Below, in pieces: positions 43,725 to 52,286 of a DNA stretch of 64,000 bases. Source of the DNA: JBFLXR01 sp040757065 (GTDB lineage Bacteria; Pseudomonadota; Gammaproteobacteria; Burkholderiales; Gallionellaceae); NCBI GenBank assembly GCA_040757065.1, contig JBFLXR010000006.1, positions 60,053 through 124,052 of the forward strand, in the 5' to 3' direction. How positions within the stretch are numbered: the first letter of the stretch is position 1; each line of letters begins with the position of its first letter. A program made the position numbers and the translations under genes. The notes below the pieces were generated by a model. The model had not been told where the DNA came from. It saw nothing but the letters and a program-made list of their open reading frames with translations, and searched no databases.

Positions 43725-44611
43725 TATGCTTCCTTATCCGCCGCGGGGGCGGGGGGTGGCTCTGCACCTGCAGGCACCTTGTAGCGGTTATAGGCCCATA
43801 AGTATTGGGTCGGACAAGTCATGATCGCCTGCTCCAGCGCGGCATTCATGGTACGCGCAAACGGCACATCCGGCTGCACCGGCAGCGGCGTAAAACGCAG
43901 AACATAACCCTGACCGTGCGGCAACCGCTCGGTGTACACCATCAACACCGTTGCGCCGGTCGATTCTGCCAAGCGCCCTGCCAACGTCATGGTATAGGCC
44001 GGACGACCGAAGAATTCCGCCCATTCGCCTTCACCGTTGCCGGGCGCCTGATCGGGCAGCAACCCGATTGCGCCGCCGCGCTTCAGCGTTTTGAACATGG
44101 TGCGCACCCCGGAAGCATCGGCACGCGCCAGCGTCACCATGCCGCGCCCGCGTCCGGCGCGCATCACCGGCTCCAGCCAGGCCAGTTTCGGCACACGATA
44201 CATCACCGTCAGCGGAATACGCTCGGCAATGTATAAGGCCGAAATCTCGAAGCACCCCAAGTGCGGGGTTAAGAAAATCAAACCCTTGCCCGCCGCCTGT
44301 GCCGTTTCGACGTACGCCCAGCCCTCGCAGGTGCGCACCGCGGTCGTTACCTCGCTCAGAGGACGTCGCCACAGCCACGGCAATTCGATCATCGCCATGC
44401 CCATTTGGGCCACATTCTCGCGCAGCACCGGACGGAACTCCTCTTCAGGCCTGCCATCCCACACGTATCCGAGATTTTCGCGCAGCCGTTCGGCATATTT
44501 ACCGGACAGCAAATAAGTTGCCCAGCCGAGGGCCGCGCCTAAGCGATGCAGCACCGCCAGCGGCAGACGCGCCAGCAAATCGAACAATCCGGTTACTAAA
44601 GAAGCGAGCAT
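43724..44611 (-). CDS. LpxL/HtrB-type lipid A acyltransferase (HX4E copy)
   Basis: A second lipid A acyltransferase homologue, 295 residues, with an N-terminal hydrophobic segment and the motif TPHLGCFE, an HX4E version of the usual HX4D active site. The RGxG-like substrate region (GRGRGMV) is present. The C-terminus is a Pro/Ala-rich tail. It is the first gene of the minus-strand trio with the HX4D copy and ubiD, and is divergent from metK across 74 nt. Confidence 0.9.
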   Translation of the reverse strand: MLASLVTGLFDLLARLPLAVLHRLGAALGWATYLLSGKYAERLRENLGYVWDGRPEEEFRPVLRENVAQMGMAMIELPWLWRRPLSEVTTAVRTCEGWAYVETAQAAGKGLIFLTPHLGCFEISALYIAERIPLTVMYRVPKLAWLEPVMRAGRGRGMVTLARADASGVRTMFKTLKRGGAIGLLPDQAPGNGEGEWAEFFGRPAYTMTLAGRLAESTGATVLMVYTERLPHGQGYVLRFTPLPVQPDVPFARTMNAALEQAIMTCPTQYLWAYNRYKVPAGAEPPPAPAADKEA

Positions 44612-44638
44612 GGAATATGGAGGATTCTGGGTATTGTG

Positions 44639-44644
44639 TATAAT
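44639..44644 (+). promoter_or_regulatory. -10 element of metK
   Basis: A perfect TATAAT lies 42 nt before the metK ATG; the -35 position is poor. I find no riboswitch in the short metK leader. Confidence 0.45.
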
Positions 44645-44685
44645 TGGTCGTTTTTGTCGAAAACCTTAACTTTTGCGGAGCATCA

Positions 44686-45849
44686 ATGAGCGAGTACCTG
44701 TTTACCTCCGAATCCGTTTCCGAAGGCCATCCCGATAAGGTCGCGGATCAGATTTCCGATTCCATTCTGGACGCAATTTTAGCGCAAGACCCCTATGCAC
44801 GGGTAGCGGCTGAAACGCTGGTCAATACCGGTCTGGTTGTACTCGCCGGCGAAATCACCACCACCGCCAACGTCGATTACATCCACGTCGCGCGCGACAC
44901 CATCAAGCGCATCGGCTACGACAACACCGAATACGGCATCGACTACAAGGGTTGCGCCGTGCTGGTGGCCTATGACAAGCAAAGCCCGGACATCGCCCAA
45001 GGCGTGGATCGCGCTTCCGACGACTACCTGAATCAAGGCGCCGGCGACCAAGGTCTGATGTTCGGCTACGCCTGCGACGAAACCCCGACTCTGATGCCGC
45101 TGGCAATTTATCTGTCGCACCGCGTAGTAGAGCGCCAGTCGCAACTGCGCCGCGACGGCCGCCTGTCCTGGCTGCGCCCGGATGCCAAATCGCAAGTAAC
45201 CATCAAATACATCGACGGCAAGCCGCACTCCATCGACACCGTGGTGCTGTCCACCCAGCACGCGCCGGAAATGTCACTGGAAGCCATCCGCGAAGCCGCC
45301 ATTGAAGAAATCATCAAGCCCGTCCTGCCGAAAGAGCTGATCAAGGGCAACATCAACTTCCTGGTCAACCCGACCGGACGTTTCGTAATCGGCGGCCCGC
45401 AAGGCGACTGCGGCCTGACCGGCCGTAAGATCATTGTGGACACCTACGGCGGTGCAGCCCCGCACGGCGGCGGCGCATTCTCCGGCAAGGATCCTTCCAA
45501 GGTTGACCGTTCCGCTGCCTATGCCGGTCGCTATGTCGCGAAGAACATCGTCGCAGCCGGTCTGGCCAGCAAGTGCCTGGTGCAAGTCTCCTACGCCATC
45601 GGCGTGGCGAAGCCCACCAGCGTGATGGTCGACACCTTCGGCACCGGCAAGATCAGCAACGAAAAGCTGACCGAACTGGTTCTGAAACACTTCGACCTGC
45701 GTCCCAAGGGCATCGTTCAGATGCTCGACCTGCTGCGTCCGGTGTATGCCAACACCGCCGCATACGGTCACTTCGGTCGCGAAGAACCGGGCTTTACTTG
45801 GGAGAATACAGATAAGGCAGCGGCACTGCGTGCCGATGCTGGACTGTAA
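44686..45849 (+). CDS. metK: S-adenosylmethionine synthetase
   Basis: Makes SAM from methionine and ATP, 387 residues. The start MSEYLFTSESVSEGHPDKVADQ is the classic MetK beginning; the later GAGDQGLMFGYA and GGGAFSGKDPSKVDRSAAY motifs bind ATP and phosphates. GCGGAG precedes ATG 44686. It is followed by an intrinsic terminator, so metK is monocistronic and separate from ahcY. SAM made here is the ligand read by the metX riboswitch. Confidence 0.98.
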   Translation: MSEYLFTSESVSEGHPDKVADQISDSILDAILAQDPYARVAAETLVNTGLVVLAGEITTTANVDYIHVARDTIKRIGYDNTEYGIDYKGCAVLVAYDKQSPDIAQGVDRASDDYLNQGAGDQGLMFGYACDETPTLMPLAIYLSHRVVERQSQLRRDGRLSWLRPDAKSQVTIKYIDGKPHSIDTVVLSTQHAPEMSLEAIREAAIEEIIKPVLPKELIKGNINFLVNPTGRFVIGGPQGDCGLTGRKIIVDTYGGAAPHGGGAFSGKDPSKVDRSAAYAGRYVAKNIVAAGLASKCLVQVSYAIGVAKPTSVMVDTFGTGKISNEKLTELVLKHFDLRPKGIVQMLDLLRPVYANTAAYGHFGREEPGFTWENTDKAAALRADAGL

Positions 45850-45936
45850 GGCAGCACACAGGCGCTTATCTAAACTGAAAGAGCAAAGCCTCGACACAGC
45901 CCAAACCAGATAAGCCCTGTACCCTGCAACTCTCCG

Positions 45937-45966
45937 AAACGGCGCCGCGTGCGCCGTTTTTCTTTT
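45937..45966 (+). terminator. intrinsic terminator after metK
   Basis: A 9-bp stem AAACGGCGC/GCGCCGTTT with a 5-nt loop leads into TTTTTCTTTTT. Confidence 0.85.
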
Positions 45967-45985
45967 TATAACCGCCCATTACAAC

Positions 45986-46016
45986 TTGCACCGGCTGCAA
46001 ATGGTTGTGCTAGAAT
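45986..46016 (+). promoter_or_regulatory. predicted promoter of ahcY
   Basis: -10 TAGAAT (46011-46016) is preceded by TGC, an extended -10. The possible -35 TTGCAC (45986-45991) is at a long 19-base spacing. The start near 46023 would give a leader of about 185 nt holding a CGAACGAT/ATCGTTCG hairpin (46030-46049) and the SAH riboswitch. With the metK terminator this accounts for the 45850-46207 gap. Confidence 0.5.
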
Positions 46017-46062
46017 GCCGCCGAATTCACGAACGATTTATATCGTTCGGCAAAAACCCCGG

Positions 46063-46157
46063 CCCTGAGGAGCGTTGCGACAGACCCCGCGTCTGCCAGG
46101 CTCAGGCTACCGGCAAGATTCAACGACGCTCACCCAACCGTGCCGGGCACGGGAGTC
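46063..46157 (+). promoter_or_regulatory. S-adenosylhomocysteine riboswitch upstream of ahcY
   Basis: It carries the conserved SAH-riboswitch blocks CTGAGGAGCGTTGC near the 5' end and CAACGACGCTCACCC towards the 3' end, joined by the variable GACAGACC/GTCTGC hairpin. It sits directly before S-adenosylhomocysteine hydrolase, the gene this class controls, and activates expression when SAH builds up. The downstream part folds as TCACCC/GGGTGA around CGTGCC/GGCACG. Boundaries are approximate. Confidence 0.88.
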
Positions 46158-46207
46158 CGGGTGAGATTCAACCCCTCCCTCCGGCCATAACGTTCAAGGA
46201 GAACACT

Positions 46208-47620
46208 ATGGCTGAATTCACCGATTACAAAGTTGCCGACATGGGCCTTGCCGCCTGGGGCCGCAAAGAAATCGCAATTGCAGAAACCGAAATGCCGGGC
46301 CTGATGGCAATCCGCGAAGAGTATGCCGCCACCCAACCGCTGCGCGGCGCACGCATTGCCGGTTCGTTGCACATGACCATTCAGACTGCCGTGCTGATCG
46401 AAACCCTGAAGGCACTGGGCGCCGATGTGCGCTGGGCTTCCTGCAACATTTTCTCGACACAGGATCACGCTGCCGCCGCAATCGCTGCGACCGGCACCCC
46501 GGTGTTCGCTTACAAGGGCGAAACATTGGAAGAATACTGGGATTACACCCACAAGATTTTCGAGTGGGCCGACGGCGGCACCCCGAACATGATTCTGGAC
46601 GACGGCGGCGACGCCACCCTGTTGCTGCATCTGGGCAGCCGTGCGGAAAGCAATCCTTCGCTGATCGCCAACCCGACTTCCGAAGAAGAAACCTGCTTGT
46701 TCGCCGCGATCAAAAAGCGCATCGCCGAACAGCCGGGCTGGTATACCAAGAACCTGAACGCCATCAAGGGCGTGACCGAAGAAACCACCACCGGCGTGCA
46801 TCGTTTGTACCAAATGCATGAACGCGGTGAACTGAAGTTCCCCGGCATCAACGTGAACGACTCGGTGACCAAGTCCAAGTTCGACAACCTGTACGGCTGC
46901 CGCGAATCGCTGGTGGACGGCATCAAGCGCGCAACCGACGTGATGGTGGCAGGCAAGATCGCAGTCGTGGCCGGCTACGGCGACGTGGGCAAGGGTTCTG
47001 CACAAGCACTGCGCGCGCTGTCCGCGCAAGTCTGGGTCACTGAAATCGACCCGATCTGCGCCCTGCAAGCCGCAATGGAAGGTTACCGCGTGGTGACCAT
47101 GGACTACGCCTGCGAACACGCCGACATCTTCGTGACCGCTACCGGCAACTTCCATGTGATTACCCACGAACACATGAAGAAGATGAAGGATCAGGCCATC
47201 GTTTGTAACATCGGCCACTTCGACAACGAAATCGACGTTGCCTCGCTGGAACAATACCAGTGGGAAGAAATCAAGCCGCAAGTCGACCACGTCATCTTCC
47301 CGGACGGCAAACGCATCATCCTGCTGGCCAAGGGTCGTCTGGTCAACCTCGGCTGCGGTACCGGCCACCCGTCCTACGTGATGAGCTCCTCCTTCGCCAA
47401 CCAAACCATCGCCCAAATCGAGCTGTGGACGGAAGCGCAAAAGGGCTCCAACAAGTACCCGGTCGGCGTGTACACCTTGCCGAAGCACTTGGACGAAAAA
47501 GTCGCGCGCCTGCAACTGAAGAAGCTGAACGCGCAACTGACCGAGCTTTCCGACCAGCAAGCCGCTTACATCGGCGTGCAGAAGGAAGGCCCGTACAAGA
47601 CCGACCACTACCGCTACTAA
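46208..47620 (+). CDS. ahcY: S-adenosylhomocysteine hydrolase
   Basis: Splits SAH into adenosine and homocysteine, relieving product inhibition of methyltransferases, 470 residues. The NAD-binding loop is GYGDVGKGSAQ and the C-terminal family ending KTDHYRY is present. ATG 46208 has AAGGAG seven bases upstream; the frame extends further up through the riboswitch and must not be used as start. It feeds homocysteine to remethylation together with metF downstream. Confidence 0.98.
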   Translation: MAEFTDYKVADMGLAAWGRKEIAIAETEMPGLMAIREEYAATQPLRGARIAGSLHMTIQTAVLIETLKALGADVRWASCNIFSTQDHAAAAIAATGTPVFAYKGETLEEYWDYTHKIFEWADGGTPNMILDDGGDATLLLHLGSRAESNPSLIANPTSEEETCLFAAIKKRIAEQPGWYTKNLNAIKGVTEETTTGVHRLYQMHERGELKFPGINVNDSVTKSKFDNLYGCRESLVDGIKRATDVMVAGKIAVVAGYGDVGKGSAQALRALSAQVWVTEIDPICALQAAMEGYRVVTMDYACEHADIFVTATGNFHVITHEHMKKMKDQAIVCNIGHFDNEIDVASLEQYQWEEIKPQVDHVIFPDGKRIILLAKGRLVNLGCGTGHPSYVMSSSFANQTIAQIELWTEAQKGSNKYPVGVYTLPKHLDEKVARLQLKKLNAQLTELSDQQAAYIGVQKEGPYKTDHYRY

Positions 47621-47647
47621 TCGTTGCCGGTACGGCATTGAGACCAT

Positions 47648-47698
47648 GGCAAGGCGCCCGCATTTACAGCTTGTAAATAACGGCGCTTTGCCGTTTTT
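47648..47698 (+). terminator. compound intrinsic terminator after ahcY
   Basis: An 11-bp outer stem (47648-47658 with 47682-47692, one G-U pair) encloses an ATTTACA/TGTAAAT hairpin and is followed by GTTTTT. Confidence 0.75.
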
Positions 47699-47724
47699 GC
47701 CACTGCACTACGGAAAGGTTCGCC

Positions 47725-48099
47725 ATGTCCGCAGCCCGCGATGAATTCGCCGATTACGTCGTCGAACTGATGAGCGGCTGGGGGCCGGTGACGGCCAGGC
47801 GCATGTTCGGCGGCCACGGACTCTACCGCGACGGGCTAATGTTCGCCCTGATCGCCGACGAGCAGCTCTACTTTAAAGTAGACGATGAAAACCGTGCCGC
47901 ATTCGAGCAAGCGGATAGCCGCCCGTTCGAGTATGTCATGCGCGGCAAGCCGATGCGGATGTCTTACTGGCTTGCGCCCGAAGGCTGTCTGGAATCGCCG
48001 CCGGAAATGGCAGAATGGAGCCGCAGCGGTTTTGCCGCCGCTTTGCGGGCACAGCACAAGGAAACCTCGCGTAAAAGGAAGAAACCCGCATGCGATTAA
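47725..48099 (+). CDS. TfoX N-terminal domain protein
   Basis: A 124-residue protein made only of the TfoX N-terminal domain (MSGWGPVTARRMFGGHGLY, then YFKVDDENRAAFE and MRMSYWLAP), with no TfoX C-terminal domain. The full-length relative regulates competence in gammaproteobacteria, but stand-alone N-domain proteins have no established role. AAGG precedes the ATG. It overlaps the next gene by 10 nt. Confidence 0.88.
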   Translation: MSAARDEFADYVVELMSGWGPVTARRMFGGHGLYRDGLMFALIADEQLYFKVDDENRAAFEQADSRPFEYVMRGKPMRMSYWLAPEGCLESPPEMAEWSRSGFAAALRAQHKETSRKRKKPACD

Positions 48100-48443
48100 T
48101 CATCATTTGGCTGTTGAATGCCCTCGCGCTGCTGGCGGTTGCCCATCTTGTGCCGGGCATCCACGTGGAAGGTTTCGGTTCGGCCATGATCGCGGCCTTG
48201 TTTCTCGGCTTGGTCAATGCGCTGATCCGCCCCTTACTGCTGGTGCTGACTCTGCCGGTCACCGTGCTGACGCTGGGGTTGTTTATCCTTGTCATCAACG
48301 GTTTGCTGTTCTGGTTTACCGGCACCGTACTGCGCGATTTCGTAGTGGAAGGTTTCTGGCCCGGCCTGGCCGGCGCCGTACTGTATAGTGTATTTTCGTG
48401 GGCGCTCAATGCAGCGGCCGCACAACTCGTGAGAAAATCATGA
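48090..48443 (+). CDS. phage-holin-IV/YvlD-type small membrane protein
   Basis: A 117-residue protein with four hydrophobic helices and the family pattern LVNALIRPLLLVLTLP followed by TLGLFILVINGLLF. These DUF360-type proteins are called holin family IV in databases, but in chromosomes like this there is no phage context and the role is unknown. It overlaps TfoX-N (10 nt) and metF (4 nt), so is translated with them. Confidence 0.87.
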   Translation: MRLIIIWLLNALALLAVAHLVPGIHVEGFGSAMIAALFLGLVNALIRPLLLVLTLPVTVLTLGLFILVINGLLFWFTGTVLRDFVVEGFWPGLAGAVLYSVFSWALNAAAAQLVRKS

Positions 48444-49276
48444 CCGTCAAAATCAGTTTCGAATTCTTCCCGCCGCAAACGCCGGAGGGCATGGAAAAGC
48501 TTGCCGCCACACGTAAGCAGCTTGCCATGCTGAAGCCGGAGTATTTCTCCGTCACTTTCGGGGCAGGCGGCTCCACCCGCGACCGCACGCTGGAAACCGT
48601 GCAGCAGATCCACGCCGAGGGTTACGCTGTCGCGCCGCATTTGTCCTGCGTCGGTTCCACGCGCGACAACCTGCGCGAATTGCTGTTCACCTACAAAAAC
48701 ATGGGCGTGAAACGCATCGTCGCGCTGCGCGGCGACCTGCCTTCCGGCATGGCGACTACCGGCGAGTTTCAGTATGCCAACGAACTGGTGTCGTTTATCC
48801 GCGCCCAGACCGGCGAACACTTCCACATCGAAGTTGCCGCTTACCCGGAAGTCCATCCGCAGGCCGACTCCGCCCGCGCCGACTTGCTGAATTTCAAGCG
48901 TAAAGTCATGGCCGGCGCCGACAGCGCGATTACCCAGTATTTCTACAATGCCGACGGCTACTTCCGCTTCGTCGAAGAAGCCCGCAAGCAAGGCGTCACC
49001 AAACCGATCGTACCGGGCATTATGCCGATCATGAAATTCTCGCAACTGGCACGCTTCTCGGACGCTTGCGGTGCGGAAATCCCGCGCTGGATCCGCAAAA
49101 CGCTGGAAAGCTACGGCGACGATACCGAATCGGTGCAAGCCTTCGGTCTGGATGTCGTCACCGGACTGTGCGAACGTCTAATCGCAGAAGGCGTGCCGGG
49201 ACTGCACTTCTACACGCTGAATCAAGCTGGGCCGAGCATGGAAATCTGCAAACGTCTGGGCATTAACCCGGCATGA
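48440..49276 (+). CDS. metF: 5,10-methylenetetrahydrofolate reductase
   Basis: FAD enzyme reducing methylene-THF to methyl-THF, the methyl donor for homocysteine remethylation, 278 residues from ATG 48440 (MTVKISFEFFPP). The catalytic Glu is in SFEFFPP and the FAD segments VTFGAGGST and RIVALRGDLP follow. It overlaps its neighbours by 4 nt at both ends and completes a methionine-cycle block with metK and ahcY. Confidence 0.96.
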   Translation: MTVKISFEFFPPQTPEGMEKLAATRKQLAMLKPEYFSVTFGAGGSTRDRTLETVQQIHAEGYAVAPHLSCVGSTRDNLRELLFTYKNMGVKRIVALRGDLPSGMATTGEFQYANELVSFIRAQTGEHFHIEVAAYPEVHPQADSARADLLNFKRKVMAGADSAITQYFYNADGYFRFVEEARKQGVTKPIVPGIMPIMKFSQLARFSDACGAEIPRWIRKTLESYGDDTESVQAFGLDVVTGLCERLIAEGVPGLHFYTLNQAGPSMEICKRLGINPA

Positions 49277-50613
49277 TGCGCAAACCGGAACTATTGCTGC
49301 CGGCTGGCACGCTGGAAAAAATGCGTGCCGCCTACGCTTTCGGCGCGGACGCCGTGTATGCCGGACAACCGCGCTACAGCCTGCGCGCGCGCAACAACGA
49401 ATTCAGGTTGGAACAGCTGGAACAAGGGATACAGGAAGCCCATGCCCAAGGCAAACTGTTCTACGTCGCCAGCAACCTGATGCCGCACAACGCCAAGGTA
49501 AAGACTTATCTGGACGACATGCGGCCGGTCATCGCCATGAAGCCGGATGCGCTGATTATGGCCGACCCCGGCCTGATTATGCTGGTGCGCGAGCATTTCC
49601 CCGAGATTCCCGTGCATCTGTCGGTACAGGCCAATACGGTGAACTATGCCTCGGTGAAGTTCTGGCAGAAACTGGGGCTGACCCGGATTATTCTGTCGCG
49701 CGAACTGTCGCTCGACGAGATCGAAGAAATCCGCCAGCAATGCCCGGACATCGAGCTGGAAGTCTTCGTGCACGGCGCGCTATGCATTGCTTATTCCGGC
49801 CGCTGCCTGCTCTCCGGCTACTTCAACCACCGCGATGCGAACCAAGGCACCTGCACCAACTCCTGCCGCTGGGACTATAAGGTAGATACCGCGGAAGAAA
49901 ACGGCACCGGAGACATCCAGAAGATCGATTTCGACTTCGACAAAGCGCTGAGTGAGTCCGCACTCTCGGCTTGCGGCTCGCAACAGCGTCACCCGCTGGC
50001 CGAGCGCGTCTATCTGATTTCGCGCAAAGACCACCCCGGCGAGCTGATGCCGGTGCTGGAAGACGAACACGGCACCTACATCATGAACTCGAAGGATTTG
50101 CGCGCCGTCGAGCATGTCGAACGGCTGGTGAAGATCGGCGTCGATTCGCTGAAGGTGGAAGGGCGAACCAAATCGCTGTACTACGTTGCCCGCACCGCCC
50201 AAGTCTATCGTCAGGCCATCGACGATGCCGTGGCCGGGCGACCGTTCAATTACAGCCTGCTCGGCGCGCTGGATGCGCTGGCGAACCGCGGCTACACCGA
50301 CGGCTTTTACGAACGCCACCACACCCACGAACAACAAAACTATATGCGCGGTCACTCGGAAAGCACCCGTCAGCAATATGTCGGCGACATCGTTGCCTGC
50401 GCCGACGGCTATGCCGAAGTGGAGGTGAAAAACCGCTTTCAGGTCGGCGACAAGCTGGAAATCATCCACCCGAGCGGCAACCGGATTGTGGATTTGACCG
50501 AAATGAAAGGCTTGGAAGGCGAATCTCTCAGCGTAGCCCCCGGCAGCGGCCACCGGGTACGCATTCCGCTGGAAGGCGATGCTGCCAAAGGCATGATTGC
50601 CCGCTTTATTTAA
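49273..50613 (+). CDS. trhP: U32 peptidase-family tRNA hydroxylation protein TrhP-like
   Basis: A 446-residue U32-family protein of the YegQ/TrhP type. E. coli TrhP takes part in prephenate-dependent hydroxylation of uridine 34 in tRNA; related members act on 23S rRNA or ubiquinone. The start PELLLPAGTLEKMRAAYAFG and the Cys pattern CIAYSGRCLLSGYF with GTCTNSCRW, probable Fe-S ligands, fit. The start overlaps the metF stop by 4 nt. Assignment to TrhP rather than another U32 paralogue rests on length and start motif. Confidence 0.85.
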   Translation: MMRKPELLLPAGTLEKMRAAYAFGADAVYAGQPRYSLRARNNEFRLEQLEQGIQEAHAQGKLFYVASNLMPHNAKVKTYLDDMRPVIAMKPDALIMADPGLIMLVREHFPEIPVHLSVQANTVNYASVKFWQKLGLTRIILSRELSLDEIEEIRQQCPDIELEVFVHGALCIAYSGRCLLSGYFNHRDANQGTCTNSCRWDYKVDTAEENGTGDIQKIDFDFDKALSESALSACGSQQRHPLAERVYLISRKDHPGELMPVLEDEHGTYIMNSKDLRAVEHVERLVKIGVDSLKVEGRTKSLYYVARTAQVYRQAIDDAVAGRPFNYSLLGALDALANRGYTDGFYERHHTHEQQNYMRGHSESTRQQYVGDIVACADGYAEVEVKNRFQVGDKLEIIHPSGNRIVDLTEMKGLEGESLSVAPGSGHRVRIPLEGDAAKGMIARFI

Positions 50614-50617
50614 CGCC

Positions 50618-50890
50618 ATGCCCATCCGCACCCTGAACCGCTATATTCTCCAGCGTATTCGCTTTGTCGAGATGGTTGGGGTACTGATGCGGATTTTCAG
50701 CTTCAGTCTGGTGAGCTGGCTGGGGCCGGAAAGCCCGTTCATGTTCGTATGGATCTTCAACACCATCGACGCGATTATGCTGTCGTGGTGCGCCATTCTG
50801 AAAAAAGATCAGGCATACACCCTGCTGAATGTATTCTGGATTATGGTCGGCGTGGTCGGCATTTTGCGGGCCGGCAGCCTGATTCATTAA
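50618..50890 (+). CDS. small three-helix membrane protein, unknown
   Basis: A 90-residue predicted inner-membrane protein with about three hydrophobic segments (EMVGVLMRIFSFSLVSWL, FMFVWIFNTIDAIMLSW, LNVFWIMVGVVGIL). I recognise no family. It starts 4 nt after the trhP stop and is followed after 16 nt by the YhcH-like gene. Its compact spacing supports a real gene. Confidence 0.7.
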   Translation: MPIRTLNRYILQRIRFVEMVGVLMRIFSFSLVSWLGPESPFMFVWIFNTIDAIMLSWCAILKKDQAYTLLNVFWIMVGVVGILRAGSLIH

Positions 50891-50906
50891 CCGATGGAAT
50901 GAAACG

Positions 50907-51359
50907 ATGATTTTCGATACCCTCGTCAACGCCGACCGCTACACCGCCCTGCACCCGCTGTTTGCCCGCGCGTTTGCCTATCTGCGCGCAACCGACTTTG
51001 CCGCCTTGTCGCCGGGACGCTATCCGGTAGTCGGCGAGCAACTGTTCGCTATCGTAGAGGAAGCGCCCGGTCGCAGCCGCGAAGCGGCCAAACTGGAATG
51101 CCACCGCAAATACATCGATATTCAGTTCGTGCTGGGAGGACTCGATACGATGGGCTGGCGCGCACTGGATACCTGCACCGATCCGGTAGACGACTACAGC
51201 GAGGCGAAAGACATCCGTTTTTTCCGCGATGCCGCCGCCAGTTGGATTCCCACCCCGGCAGGGGCATATTGCATCTTTTTCCCGCAGGATGCCCACGCTC
51301 CGCTGGTCAGCGAAGGGCGCATCCGCAAAGTAATCCTGAAAATCGCTGTTGAAGCGTAA
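50907..51359 (+). CDS. YhcH/YjgK/YiaL family protein (DUF386)
   Basis: A 150-residue cupin-like protein of the family once named beta-galactosidase beta subunit. The conserved ECHRKYIDIQFVLGG and the later FFPQDAHAP supply the metal-binding residues. E. coli relatives sit in sialic-acid or sugar-acid operons; no such genes are near, so the substrate is unknown. It converges on ttcA with a 3-nt gap. Confidence 0.88.
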   Translation: MIFDTLVNADRYTALHPLFARAFAYLRATDFAALSPGRYPVVGEQLFAIVEEAPGRSREAAKLECHRKYIDIQFVLGGLDTMGWRALDTCTDPVDDYSEAKDIRFFRDAAASWIPTPAGAYCIFFPQDAHAPLVSEGRIRKVILKIAVEA

Positions 51360-51362
51360 AGC

Positions 51363-52208
51363 TTAATCGAACGCCACGTCGCCTTCTGCGACGGTATCGC
51401 CGAGCTTCATGTTCTTAAAATCGAACAGATTGCCGTCGAGCAGGTGCGAGGGCGCAACGTTCTGCATAGCGGTAAAGATAGTTTGGGTGCGCCCCGGATA
51501 CTGACGCTCCCAGCCTTGCAGCATTTCCTTAATCATCTGGCGTTGCAGGTTTTCCTGCGAGCCGCACAAGTTGCACGGGATAATGGGGAATTCCATACCG
51601 CGCGCGTAGCGGGCTATATCTTTCTCGGCACAGTAGGCAAGCGGACGAATTACGATATGGTCGCCCTTGTCGGTTACCAGCTTCGGTGGCATGGATTTCA
51701 GCTTGCCGCCGAAGAATAGATTCAGAAACAAGGTTTCCACCATGTCGTCGCGATGATGCCCGAGCGCGATTTTGTTCGCGCCGAGTTCTTTCGCCACTTT
51801 GTAGATAATGCCGCGGCGCAGACGCGAACATAGCGAGCAGGTGGTTTTGCCTTCCGGGATCTTGGCCTTAACGATGGAATAGGTATCCTGGGTTTCAATG
51901 TGGAAATCGACGCCGGTGCTTTTCAGGTAGTTGGGCAATACGTCGGCGGGAAACCCGGGCTGTTTCTGGTCGAGATTCATTGCCACCAGCTTAAAGTTCA
52001 CCGGCGCGCGCTTCTGCAAGGTACGCAAAATATCCAACAGCGTGTAGGAGTCCTTGCCGCCGGACAGGCAAACCATCACGGTATCGCCTTCCTCGATCAT
52101 GTTGAAGTCGGCAATGGCTTTGCCCACCTGATGTTCCAGCCGGCCTTTCAGACGGTTGAAGTTGGTGGAGTGCGGCTCGAAATGAATCGGTTGTACAAGA
52201 TCGTTCAT
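51363..52208 (-). CDS. ttcA: tRNA 2-thiocytidine synthetase TtcA
   Basis: Thiolates cytidine 32 of certain tRNAs, 281 residues from ATG 52208 (MNDLVQPIHFE). It has the ATP PP-loop CLSGGKDSYTLLD and the cysteines of the catalytic [4Fe-4S] cluster in CSLC and CNLC. The family also contains TtuA-like members, but the length and Cys arrangement fit TtcA. A longer TTG start at 52217 is possible. Confidence 0.95.
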   Translation of the reverse strand: MNDLVQPIHFEPHSTNFNRLKGRLEHQVGKAIADFNMIEEGDTVMVCLSGGKDSYTLLDILRTLQKRAPVNFKLVAMNLDQKQPGFPADVLPNYLKSTGVDFHIETQDTYSIVKAKIPEGKTTCSLCSRLRRGIIYKVAKELGANKIALGHHRDDMVETLFLNLFFGGKLKSMPPKLVTDKGDHIVIRPLAYCAEKDIARYARGMEFPIIPCNLCGSQENLQRQMIKEMLQGWERQYPGRTQTIFTAMQNVAPSHLLDGNLFDFKNMKLGDTVAEGDVAFD

Positions 52209-52286
52209 GGTTGGCAAATCGGTTGCGGCGCACGCATGCGCAAAGGGCGAATTTTACACGATGTTGCGAAAAAACCGAGGGTTAGC

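Noticed and set aside
44612..44685. SAM riboswitch before metK
   Set aside because: The leader is only about 35 nt from the -10 and has no aptamer motif.
46130..47647. 505-codon open frame antisense to ahcY
   Set aside because: A shadow of the highly conserved ahcY gene and its riboswitch; no protein family recognised.
48090..48443. prophage remnant suggested by the holin-family name
   Set aside because: There are no phage genes around it, and this small membrane family is common in chromosomes.
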